The position numbers were made by a program, and so were the translations under genes. Shown here piece after piece: positions 1 through 7,945 of a DNA stretch of 64,000 bases. The DNA is from Donghicola eburneus. GTDB taxonomy: Bacteria; Pseudomonadota; Alphaproteobacteria; Rhodobacterales; Rhodobacteraceae. Location: positions 1 to 64,000 of the forward strand of contig NZ_FOXY01000010.1 in assembly GCF_900115865.1 (NCBI RefSeq). Reading direction: 5' to 3'. The stretch's first letter is position 1. Every line of letters begins with the position of its first letter. The notes beneath the pieces are model-generated. The model ran no database searches. It saw only the letters and a list, made by a program, of their open reading frames with translations, and was not told where the DNA came from.

Positions 1-16
1 ATAGGCCAATAAGCGT

Positions 17-595
<579 letters not shown>

Positions 596-598
596 TAA

Positions 599-985
599 CT
601 AAGCGACCAGATCGACTGACTTCAGGTTTGCATAGAATGCTTCCTCTGCTTCACCTGCGGAATGTATCCGGTGGGTCGTGAGGGCGGCGATTGTTATACC
701 GATCGACCCACTTGAGCGTTTCCCATTCGGCTTCATGGACAGCTTCTACGGTCCGATCGGATTTATCACCTCGGTATTGAAGAGGCCGATCAAACATTCG
801 GCGAGTGCATTGTCGTAGGCAGCAACAACGCTTCCGACAGACAGATCTATCTCTGCATCCGCCGATCAGTCCGTATACTTGATAGACAGATATGGCTAGC
901 CGCGGTCAGGATGGAAAACCAAGCTTTTGTGAGCTGGTGTTTATCCTTGCCAGATCGCTTCTATCTTGAGACACAAACAAGCCTC
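599..985 (-). pseudogene. IS3-family transposase (OrfB) C-terminal remnant
   Basis: Reading the minus strand gives recognisable OrfB (integrase-core) pieces in changing frames: LVFHPDRG followed by SIKYTD, then VGSVVAAYDNALAECLIGLF and finally SAGEAEEAFYANLKSVDLVA before a stop at 599-601. HxDRG and the YDNALAE box, which carries the last acidic residue of the DDE triad, are hallmarks of IS3-type transposases. In-frame stops inside the HPDRG region and a frame change after NTEVI show that it is dead. OrfA and the N-terminal half of OrfB are absent. Its end abuts the recombinase stump at 595, and its upstream edge near 985 is approximate. Confidence 0.75.
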
Positions 986-999
986 GGACTTTGCCCAGG

Positions 1000-1815
1000 C
1001 CAAGGCCCGGGGTGAGTCAGGTCTAGAACCAGGTCGTCTTCGTGCGGCAGAGATTCTTTGTGCCGCAGCCCAGATTCAAGAATTATGCCGAGCTTAATGC
1101 TTTGCTCCAAGACCGCTGCGTGGCGTGGCCAAGGCCAATCCCCAGCTAGACCGCAAGGATCGAATGACTTGGGAGGTGTTCCAAGCGGAGTGCGAGAGCC
1201 ATTGTCCGTATGTCGCTACTCTTGATCGTTAGTCGGCAGGCGATTGCAGCGCAAGCGGCCGAGAGGGGGCTTCCGTTTAGTTCCTGTTTCTGTGTCTAAG
1301 ACGTGCCTCGCGTGGTTCGACAACAACCGGTATTCAGTAGATGCTCGCGCCTTCGGATGCGCCGTTCGAGATCCGCGCCTATGCCGAGCGCATCAAGTTC
1401 TTGCAGGACGGCAAGGTCATTTGCCAGTATGATCGCGCTTTTGGCCGAATAGGGATATCTTTGATCCTCTGCACTACATCCCTGTTCTTGCTCGCAAAGC
1501 TGGCGCCGTGCGCAACGGGGCACCGCTCAAGGAATGACCTTTCGCCCACCATCAACCGGGTCCAACGCAAGCTTGGCAAGGTGCCGACCGCCAAATGGTC
1601 CAGATGCTGAGCATGATCCCCACAGACGGACCGGATGCCGTGGAGGCCGCTTGCCCTGAGGCCTTGAAGGAAGGCGCTCCAGCAGCTGCTTTCGTATTGA
1701 ACATCTTGGCCCGACACCTTGAACTTAGAACGCCACTCACAATCGCCACGACGGATGCCTTGCGCCTGACCTGAGAGTTGGTGGCCGACTGCAAACGCTA
1801 TGACAGCCTGAGGAG
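1000..1815 (+). pseudogene. istA: IS21-family istA transposase remnant
   Basis: Broken IstA segments follow each other on the plus strand in shifting frames: QRFFVPQPRFKNYAELNALL, then SVSKTCLAWFDNNRYSVDA, FEIRAYAERIKFLQDGKV, HYIPVLARKAGAVRNGAP, DRQMVQMLSMIPTDGPDAVE and VADCKRYDSLRR. Each matches the C-terminal half of IS21-type IstA in the expected order. The N-terminal DNA-binding and catalytic DDE region is missing, and there are several frameshifts and stops (for example TGA before the VADCKRYDSLRR segment). It is followed directly by istB, the normal IS21 order. Edges are approximate. Confidence 0.8.
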
Positions 1816-1823
1816 GCCCAAAC

Positions 1824-2455
1824 ATGGAAAGATCACAGGTGCTGTACGCGATGAGCCAGCTTACGCGCTACTGGATGATAACCGCCTACGACGCGATCAT
1901 CGCCACATCGGTCGCCTGCCTTGCGCTGGCCAAAATGTCGACGAGTTTACCTTCGAAAATAAGCCCGTGAACGAGACGCTGGTGCGTGATCTCGCATCGG
2001 GTGACTTCCTTGATCAGCAGCGCAACGATCGTGTTGATCGACGGTACCGGAACCGGCAAGTCGCATCTCGCGGTAAGAATCGCACGATCCTGCATCAGAC
2101 CGGGCAAGAGGGGTCGGTTTTTCAACGTGTTCGACCTCGTGAACAAGCTTGATGACGAAGCCCGTGATGATCGCCAAGCCCGCACCGCCGGTCTGCTATG
2201 CTGCCTCGACTTCCTGATACTCGACGACTGGGCTATCTGCCGTTCGCGCAAACTGGCGGACAGCTCCTGTTCCATCTCAACAGCTATCTCTACGAATGGA
2301 CTTCGATCATCGTTGCAACCAACCTCGACTTTGGTGAGTGACCCTCCGTCTTCGGTGATGCCAAGATGACCACCGTGCTTATGGACCGTCTAACCCAGCA
2401 CTGTGACATCGTAGAAACCGGTAACGAGAGCTGGCGCGTCAAGACCTGCGAATAG
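1824..2455 (+). pseudogene. istB: IS21-family istB ATPase remnant
   Basis: An ATG at 1824 with AGGAGG upstream opens MERSQVLYAMSQLTRYWM, the usual IstB start. The reading then jumps between frames: FENKPVNETLVRDLASGDFL in one, the Walker A region IDGTGTGKSHLAVRIARSC and GRFFNVFDLVNKLDDEARDD in another, then LILDDW (Walker B) and finally [10 protein letters not shown] before TAG at 2453-2455. IstB is the AAA+ helper ATPase of IS21 transposition. The internal stop and frameshifts make it a pseudogene. Confidence 0.85.
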
Positions 2456-2697
2456 CGGAAACGTGCCTGGCCCGACGCGGCTACGCTACAAGAAGGCTAC
2501 GCCCAGGCCAGCTGCCCTCGAACATCAGCGGGTCACTTTTAGTGGCGATAAGGGGAGGGAATTCGATGCCGATCGACAACGCGTGGAGTAGTGCCAGCGG
2601 GCCGCCATTTGCTTTAAGTGCTTCTCTCGGGTTCTTCAGTTTGTGGCAAATTCGGTGGTAAGGTGCCTCTGTCCATAGGCTACCAAAGAGCGAACCC

Positions 2698-3339
2698 GTG
2701 CAGTCTGATCTTCCCATTTTATGGAGCTTTCGTCGGTGCCCCTATGCCATGCGGGCAAGGTTGGGTGTGCGCAGTGCGGGCATTCGAGTGGAACTCCGTG
2801 AGATTAAGTTGAGGGCAAAGCCAGAGGCTTTCTTGCAAACATCGCCGACGGCGACCGTGCCGGCATTGCGTACGGCGGGCGGTGTCTTGGACGAAAGTCT
2901 GGACATCATGATTTGGGCTTTGCGCCAGAACGATCCCGATGCTCTGCTCGAAATGACTGCCGAAGGCTGGGACCTGATTTACCAGAATGATGGTCCGTTC
3001 AAGCGCGCCTTGGATCGCACAAAATATGTGACCCGTTATCCAGACTGCGACCCAGAAGAAGAACGCGCTAAGGCTGTTGCTCACCTGATGGGGCTGGAGG
3101 CCCGACTGGAAATGACACCTTGGCTCTTGGGCGAGCGGCAGACGCTGGCGGATCTGGCGATCCTGCCATTTATCCGTCAATTCGCCCATATTGACCGCGC
3201 TTGGTTCGATGCTCAGCCTTGGCCGCATCTGATCGCTTGGCTTGATCGGTTTCTTGCAAGCGATGGCTTTGCACAGGTGATGGAGAAATATGATCCTTGG
3301 CAAGCAGGCGACGCGCCGATTTTCTTTGGCGTGGTCTAG
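2698..3339 (+). CDS. Glutathione S-transferase family protein
   Basis: A 213-aa cytosolic GST-like protein. Residues 1-75 form the thioredoxin-fold domain with a CPYA motif (Cys14) directly after the first strand, followed by ATVPAL and DESLDIM, which position the glutathione-binding cis-proline and Glu-Ser/Asp pair. Residues 85-200 are the helical domain. A CPxA site suggests a Cys-type (omega/beta-like) GST able to form mixed disulfides; the substrate is unknown. The start is a GTG at 2698 with AAAGAG seven bases upstream; the 5' flank is the end of decayed IS DNA, so the native promoter may have been lost. It lies alone, convergent with the acyl-CoA ligase. Confidence 0.8.
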   Translation: MQSDLPILWSFRRCPYAMRARLGVRSAGIRVELREIKLRAKPEAFLQTSPTATVPALRTAGGVLDESLDIMIWALRQNDPDALLEMTAEGWDLIYQNDGPFKRALDRTKYVTRYPDCDPEEERAKAVAHLMGLEARLEMTPWLLGERQTLADLAILPFIRQFAHIDRAWFDAQPWPHLIAWLDRFLASDGFAQVMEKYDPWQAGDAPIFFGVV

Positions 3340-3427
3340 GTAAAACGACGAACGCTCTGGTGACGGCTCGCGGATCGGCGGATAGGTCAATCTAATCCGG
3401 GCGTTCCACCCGCCCAAGGGGCAGTTA

Positions 3428-3454
3428 AGGGCGCCGCAGATCGCAAGGCGCCCT
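3428..3454 (-). terminator. Hairpin downstream of the acyl-CoA ligase gene
   Basis: AGGGCGCC (3428-3435) pairs perfectly with GGCGCCCT (3447-3454) around an 11-nt loop, just after the ligase stop. The following T-run is poor (TTAACTG on the minus strand), so termination may be weak. Confidence 0.45.
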
Positions 3455-3461
3455 GTTAGCG

Positions 3462-5090
3462 TTAGGCCAATGCCTTCGCTTCTTCGCGTAGAACGAACTT
3501 CTGGATCTTGCCCGTAGAGGTGCGCGGGATCTCTTGGAAGACGAATTTGCCGGGGACTTTGTAGTGGGCCAGATGTTCGCGGCACCACGATTTCAAAGCA
3601 TCGGCATCAGCCTGTTGCCCTTGCGCCAGTTCGACGAAAGCACAGGGCGTTTCCCCCCATTTTTCGTGGGGCATGGCAACGACCGCGACCACAGAGACGG
3701 CGTCGTGACGATAGAGCACCTCTTCGACTTCGATGGACGAGATATTCTCGCCGCCAGAGATGATAATGTCCTTGGACCGATCCTTAAGCTGCACGTAGCC
3801 GTCAGGATGCACGACGCCGAGGTCGCCGGAGTGGAACCAGCCGCCGGCAAAGGCTTTGGCCGTGCCCTCTGGGTTGCGGAAGTAGCCCTTCATCACGACG
3901 TTGCCGCGGAACATGACTTCGCCCATGGTTTCGCCGTCATGCGGCACGGGTGTCATAGTCTCGGGATCCATGACCTCGAGCCCTTCGAGAGGCAGGTAAC
4001 GGACGCCTTGGCGGGATTTCAGAGCCGCTTGCTCGGCAGGCGGCAGATCAGACCAGTCGTTGTGCCAATCGTTGACAACCGAAGGCCCGTAGGTTTCGGT
4101 CAGGCCGTACAAGTGGGTCACGTCAAAGCCGGCGGCGCGCATGTCGGCCAGCACCTTTTCCGGCGGTGGCGCCGCGGCGGTAAAGAACTGCACGGTGTGA
4201 TCCAGAGCGCGCTTTTCGCTCTCTGGTGCTGTGATCAGCAAGGACATGACGATCGGGGCACCGCAGAGGTGCGTAACCCCTTCGTCCGCGAGCGCGGCCC
4301 AGATCGGCTCGGCACGCACTTGGCGCAGGCAAACATGGGTCCCGATGATTGCGGACAAGGTCCAAGGAAAACACCAGCCATTGCAATGGAACATCGGCAG
4401 GGTCCACAGGTAGACCGCATGCTTGCTCATGGATGTGGTCAGGGCGTTGCCTTGGGCCAGCAGATAGGCGCCGCGGTGATGATAGACGACGCCCTTGGGG
4501 TCGCCCGTGGTGCCAGAGGTGTAGTTGATGGTGATTGCGTCCCATTCATCCTCGGGCATGAGCCATGCAAACGCGGGGTCGCCTTTGGCCAAAAACGCCT
4601 CGTAATCCATAGCTTCGGTGTCTATGCGCGGCCCATCGTACTCGGGATCGTCACATTGGATGACGATCGGCGTGGCTTTGGCCTGTGCCAAAGCCTCTTG
4701 CAACAGGGGTATGAATTCGCTGTCCACGATAACGACTTTGGTCATCGCGTGGTCGAGTTGGAACGCGATGATCGCTGCATCCAAGCGGGTATTGATCGAA
4801 TGCAGAACGCCGCCGCACATGGGAACGCCATAGTGACATTCCAACATGGCTGGAGTGTTGGGTAGCAACGCCGATACCGTATCGCCCCGCCCGATTCCAT
4901 GCTGGCTGAGCGCAGACGCCAACTGGCGGGATCGGCTGTAGAACTCCGCGTAGGTGCGGCGGATTTGCCCGTGGACGATGGCGGTGTGCTTCGGGAACAC
5001 GGTCGCCGCGCGCTCTAGAAACTGGATCGGGGTCAGCGGCTGGTGGTTTGCGGGATTGCGGTCCAGATCAGTGTTGAAGGGATTACTCAT
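3462..5090 (-). CDS. AMP-forming acyl-CoA synthetase (medium-chain / DmdB-like)
   Basis: A 542-aa ANL-superfamily enzyme that activates a carboxylic acid to its CoA thioester via an acyl-AMP. Visible are the P-loop YTSGTTGDPKGVVYHH near residue 180, the A5 motif YGLTETYGP near 325, the GWFHSGDLGVV motif near 410 and the C-terminal lysine in PRTSTGKIQK near 525. The VYHHRGAYL variant is common in medium-chain and methylmercaptopropionate (DmdB-type) ligases of roseobacters, but the substrate cannot be read from sequence. I chose the ATG at 5090 (MSNPFNTDL), which has GGGAGG ten bases upstream, over the ATG at 5108. The upstream crotonase gene ends two bases before, so the two are co-transcribed. 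Confidence 0.85.
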   Translation of the reverse strand: MSNPFNTDLDRNPANHQPLTPIQFLERAATVFPKHTAIVHGQIRRTYAEFYSRSRQLASALSQHGIGRGDTVSALLPNTPAMLECHYGVPMCGGVLHSINTRLDAAIIAFQLDHAMTKVVIVDSEFIPLLQEALAQAKATPIVIQCDDPEYDGPRIDTEAMDYEAFLAKGDPAFAWLMPEDEWDAITINYTSGTTGDPKGVVYHHRGAYLLAQGNALTTSMSKHAVYLWTLPMFHCNGWCFPWTLSAIIGTHVCLRQVRAEPIWAALADEGVTHLCGAPIVMSLLITAPESEKRALDHTVQFFTAAAPPPEKVLADMRAAGFDVTHLYGLTETYGPSVVNDWHNDWSDLPPAEQAALKSRQGVRYLPLEGLEVMDPETMTPVPHDGETMGEVMFRGNVVMKGYFRNPEGTAKAFAGGWFHSGDLGVVHPDGYVQLKDRSKDIIISGGENISSIEVEEVLYRHDAVSVVAVVAMPHEKWGETPCAFVELAQGQQADADALKSWCREHLAHYKVPGKFVFQEIPRTSTGKIQKFVLREEAKALA

Positions 5091-5092
5091 AG

Positions 5093-5887
5093 TCACACAT
5101 CCTCCCATTGGGGTGCGCGTTTTTGAATGAATGCGTTGATGCCCTCTTCGGCATCGCGGGCTAACATATTTTCCACCATGACCTGTGCGGCATAAGCGTA
5201 GGCATCTGTCAGCTCCATCTCGCTTTGGGCATAGAAGGCGCGTTTGCCGGTGGCGAGGGTCATGCTGGATTTTGACGCGATCTTGCGAGCCATTGTCATG
5301 ACGGTCTCGCGCAGTTCCTCTGCGGCGACGGCGTAGTTGATCAGGCCGATCTCTGCGGCGCGTATGGCCGATGTCATGTCGCCGGTCAGCAGCATTTCCA
5401 TGGCGTGTTTGTTCGCCACATTGCGGGAGAGGGCCACCATTGGGGTCGAGCAGAATAGCCCGATATGCACACCGGGGGTGCTGAACTGCGCGTTCTTGTC
5501 GGCGACAGCCAGATCACAGCTCGCCACCAGTTGGCAGCCCGCAGCCGTGGCGATGCCAGAGACTTCGGCAATGACCGGCTTTGGGCAATTCACAATGCCC
5601 TGCATTACGCCCGAGCATTGGCTCATCACCCGAGAGAAGTAGGCGCGGCCCCCGTCGGATGCGTCGCGACCTGCGGTCATTTCCTTGAGATCGTGTCCGG
5701 CGCAAAATGCGGGGCCATTCGCAGCCAGAACAATGACGCGGACCTTCGGATCGCGGCCCGCCGTTTCAAATGCCTCGCCAAGGGCGGTCAGCATCGCTTC
5801 GGACAGGGCATTGCGTTTGGATGGGGTGTTCAGGGTTAATCTCAGGATGCCGTCAGCATCCAAGTCTTGCAGCAAGATCGCACTCAC
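5093..5887 (-). CDS. Enoyl-CoA hydratase/isomerase family protein (ECHDC3-like)
   Basis: A 264-aa crotonase-fold protein: RNALSEAM near residue 25, oxyanion-hole segment AFCAGHDLKEM (60-70) and ATAAGCQLVASCDLAVAD (113-130). The positions of the two catalytic glutamates of classical enoyl-CoA hydratases are Gln119 and Gly139, so ordinary hydration is doubtful. The CSGVMQ...NCPKPVIAEVSG and IGLFCSTPMVALSRN segments resemble the ECHDC3 subfamily, whose reaction is poorly defined. Start is GTG at 5887 with AAGGAG eight bases upstream. It is followed by the acyl-CoA ligase, suggesting joint work on an acyl-CoA. The missing glutamates argue against a DmdD-type role. Confidence 0.8.
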   Translation of the reverse strand: MSAILLQDLDADGILRLTLNTPSKRNALSEAMLTALGEAFETAGRDPKVRVIVLAANGPAFCAGHDLKEMTAGRDASDGGRAYFSRVMSQCSGVMQGIVNCPKPVIAEVSGIATAAGCQLVASCDLAVADKNAQFSTPGVHIGLFCSTPMVALSRNVANKHAMEMLLTGDMTSAIRAAEIGLINYAVAAEELRETVMTMARKIASKSSMTLATGKRAFYAQSEMELTDAYAYAAQVMVENMLARDAEEGINAFIQKRAPQWEDV

Positions 5888-6102
5888 GTGGGGCTCCTTG
5901 CTTTAAATCTGAGTCGTGAGCGCGTCAAAAGACTGCGCATGCGCGATAAAAATCGGTCGAAATACGTGGTGACGCATCTGTCTCAACTCCTCCTCCGAGA
6001 CAATGTCAGAGGATCGAAACGCACAACCAGAGGCGTGTCAATGCGCGTTCCTGAGGTCTATCCGGTTCACAGATGCGCAGAGCAAAGTGACGTAGCGTCC
6101 GT

Positions 6103-6696
6103 CTAACTCCTTGATTGCGCTAACAGAGCATGGTGCGCCAATGCGGTCACCTCGCGCAGGTAGGCGTCCTGAGACCAGCCGCAATCGCGAACCAAGCGTT
6201 CCCAATTCTCGACCGAGAGCAGCACCCAAAGAAGATCGGTTGCAGCCTCTTCGGTCAGGTCCTCTCGCAGGTCTCCATCAGTGGCTAAGGCGCGTATGGC
6301 CGCCGCGCATCCGTGCCGAACGGCCTGCATCCGATCATCCCACGCTGCTGCAGCCTCTGGGTCGCCTTGCATTGCGCGCAGGGCGACCGAGATCCCGTGG
6401 ATCTGTGGAATGTACCCGCCCCACGCCGCGATAAAGGTCTCCAGCCTCTCGACCCCGCGTGTTGCTGCACGGCTTGGGGCGAGCCGTGTATCCACATCGT
6501 TCACCGAGTCGATGTGGCGCGTGACGGCGATCAGCAGTTCTGCGCGATTCGGAAAATGCAGATACAGCGCTTGGCGGCTGATCCCAGCCCCCTTGGCGAT
6601 GTCGGACATGCGGACAGCTTTGTCGCCGGATTCCAAGAGCTTCCAAGCGGTTTCAAGGATGCGGGTGCGGGTGTCGGCAGGATTTCTTGACATCAT
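6103..6696 (-). CDS. TetR/AcrR family transcriptional regulator
   Basis: A 197-aa regulator. Residues 8-55 hold the TetR helix-turn-helix (TRTRILETAWKLLESGDKAV, then IAKGAGISRQALYLHFPNRAELL). The rest is a helical ligand-binding domain of unknown specificity. No Shine-Dalgarno is seen before the ATG-ATG start at 6696. A 17-bp perfect palindrome covers the start codon and a second, 25-bp palindrome lies in the divergent intergenic region, so autoregulation and control of the divergent NAD(P)-binding gene are likely. Control of the downstream crotonase and ligase (216-base gap, same direction) is possible but not shown. Confidence 0.85.
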   Translation of the reverse strand: MMSRNPADTRTRILETAWKLLESGDKAVRMSDIAKGAGISRQALYLHFPNRAELLIAVTRHIDSVNDVDTRLAPSRAATRGVERLETFIAAWGGYIPQIHGISVALRAMQGDPEAAAAWDDRMQAVRHGCAAAIRALATDGDLREDLTEEAATDLLWVLLSVENWERLVRDCGWSQDAYLREVTALAHHALLAQSRS

Positions 6697-6702
6697 GTCA
6701 AG
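6686..6702. promoter_or_regulatory. Palindromic operator over the TetR start codon
   Basis: CTTGACATCATGTCAAG is a perfect 17-bp palindrome (8-bp arms around one base) overlapping the TetR ATG. It shares TGTCAAGTT with the second palindrome 22 bp away, so both probably bind the same regulator. Confidence 0.6.
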
Positions 6703-6723
6703 TTATCGGTTAGCGATGGGTTG

Positions 6724-6748
6724 TCAACTTTACACTGTGTCAAGTTGA
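6724..6748. promoter_or_regulatory. 25-bp near-perfect palindrome, likely TetR operator
   Basis: TCAACTT (6724-6730) and AAGTTGA (6742-6748) flank ACAC-T-GTGT, giving a 25-bp palindrome with one mismatched pair (6731/6741). It sits between the divergent TetR gene and the NAD(P)-binding gene, about 35 bp before the start of the latter, where a repressor would block its promoter. Confidence 0.65.
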
Positions 6749-6781
6749 TGCTGAAATTCGAACACACAAGGAGACGACCCT

Positions 6782-7411
6782 ATGAACGTCATCGTTTTTG
6801 GCGCGACTGGCAGTGTTGGAAAGCTCGCAGTCTCGGAACTCTTGAACGCAGAACACAGTGTCTCGGCATTCGCCCGAACACCCGACAAATTGGAACTGAC
6901 AAACCCAAACCTGAGGCGCATTTCTGGCGACGCACTACGCCCCGATGAGGTGTCCGACGCAGTCGCGGGCCATGACGCAGCGGTCATCACCTTGGGTGCG
7001 GGCCTATCACGCAGCAGCCTGATCCGGTCCGAAGGCACGTTGAACGTGATTAACGCGATGCAAGCTCACGGCGTCCGGCGTCTGATCTGCCAGTCTACAT
7101 TGGGCGCGCACGAGAGTTGGTCGAACCTGAACTTCTATTGGAAGCGCATCATGTTTGGCGCATTTCTGCGCCCCGTGTTCAAAGATCATGAGTTGCAAGA
7201 AAGTCTGGTGCGGGCCAGCGGTCTGGATTGGACCATTGTGCGGCCGGGCGCCTTTACCGATGCGCCGGCGACTGGGGCGTACAAGGAGAATTTTCCGCCG
7301 AGTGATCGCAAACTGACCCTGAAAATCGCACGGGCCGACATAGCGGCGTTCCTCGCACGGCAGGTTGCTGATATGACCTATCTCAAGCGCTCCGTCGCGA
7401 TCTCGAACTAA
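6782..7411 (+). CDS. NAD(P)-binding atypical SDR (NmrA/epimerase-like)
   Basis: A 209-aa Rossmann-fold protein. The N-terminal FGATGSVGKLAVSELL is the dinucleotide-binding glycine motif (GATGxxG); FARTPDK near residue 35 fits the NADP-discriminating loop; RLICQSTLGAH near 95 and DWTIVRPGAFTDAP near 155 are typical of NAD(P)H-binding atypical SDRs. It lacks a clear YxxxK dyad, so it may be a reductase acting on flavin or quinone, or a sensor, rather than a classical epimerase. AAGGAGACG gives a good ribosome site. It is divergent from the TetR gene and probably its main target. Confidence 0.75.
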   Translation: MNVIVFGATGSVGKLAVSELLNAEHSVSAFARTPDKLELTNPNLRRISGDALRPDEVSDAVAGHDAAVITLGAGLSRSSLIRSEGTLNVINAMQAHGVRRLICQSTLGAHESWSNLNFYWKRIMFGAFLRPVFKDHELQESLVRASGLDWTIVRPGAFTDAPATGAYKENFPPSDRKLTLKIARADIAAFLARQVADMTYLKRSVAISN

Positions 7412-7441
7412 TCCCAGCGCTTTCTTGAGCAGGAGAGGACG

Positions 7442-7936
7442 ATGCCAGACCAGCCCGTACTTCATATGATCGCTGGCAAGATTGCCTCTGGGAAATCGAC
7501 CTTGGCGGCAGAGCTTTCAGCCGGAAAAGGCACGGTTCGGATCTCAGAAGATGCGTGGTTGAACGCGCTCTTTGCCGACCAAATGACCACCCCAAAGGAC
7601 TATGTCCGCTGCACAGCACGTCTACGTGCGGCGGTGGGGCCGCATGTCGGTGATCTGCTGCGGGCAGGGGTGTCTGTCGTGCTCGACTTTGCGGCAAATA
7701 CGCCAGAGGTGCGGTCGTGGATGCGCGGGATCGTCGATGACACCGGAGCAGCCCATCGGCTGCATGTCTTGCAGGCCGATGACGCGCTGTGTCTGGATCG
7801 GCTGCGCGCCCGCAATGCATCCGGCGCGCATCCGTTTTTTGTAACCGAAGAGCAGTTCCACCTGTTCACGCAACACTATGTGCCGCCCCAGCCGGACGAA
7901 GGCTTTGATCTGGTCTTTCACCCGCAGACCGGGTGA
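7442..7936 (+). CDS. P-loop ATP-binding protein (AAA/zeta-toxin-like kinase fold)
   Basis: A 164-aa protein with a Walker A motif GKIASGKST at residues 12-20, followed by SEDAWLNALF (36-45) and VVLDF (78-82), a Walker-B-like strand. The C-terminal part has an LxxRxxARN lid-type arginine segment (LCLDRLRARNA). This is the layout of small nucleoside/zeta-toxin-like kinases that phosphorylate small molecules; the substrate is unknown. It follows the NAD(P)-binding gene by 30 bases, with AGGAGAGG before the ATG, and is likely co-transcribed. Confidence 0.7.
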   Translation: MPDQPVLHMIAGKIASGKSTLAAELSAGKGTVRISEDAWLNALFADQMTTPKDYVRCTARLRAAVGPHVGDLLRAGVSVVLDFAANTPEVRSWMRGIVDDTGAAHRLHVLQADDALCLDRLRARNASGAHPFFVTEEQFHLFTQHYVPPQPDEGFDLVFHPQTG

Positions 7937-7945
7937 CGGACCGGC

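Larger units (their letters stand above)
1000..2578 (+). mobile_element. Degenerate IS21-family element with recognisable right end
   Basis: The istA and istB remnants are followed by a non-coding tail with repeated GGTCACTTTT and GATGCCGATCGACA, resembling IS21-type right ends that carry repeated copies of the terminal sequence and finish in CA at about 2578. The corresponding left terminus (a TGTCGATCGGC-type end) is not seen, so the left part was probably lost where the element meets the IS3 remnant. I see no target duplication. Confidence 0.6.

Noticed and set aside
2481-2717. Minus-strand 78-codon frame between the IS21 end and the GST gene
   Set aside because: It crosses the IS21 right end and the GST start, has no ribosome site and no recognisable family.
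3534-4865. Long plus-strand frame (443 codons) opposite the acyl-CoA ligase
   Set aside because: It is an antisense shadow of a well-supported GC-rich gene, with no domain match and no ribosome site.
5093-5887. Assignment of the crotonase as DmdD (methylthioacryloyl-CoA hydratase)
   Set aside because: Both catalytic glutamates needed for that reaction are replaced, so the DMSP-pathway assignment is not supported despite the DmdB-like ligase.
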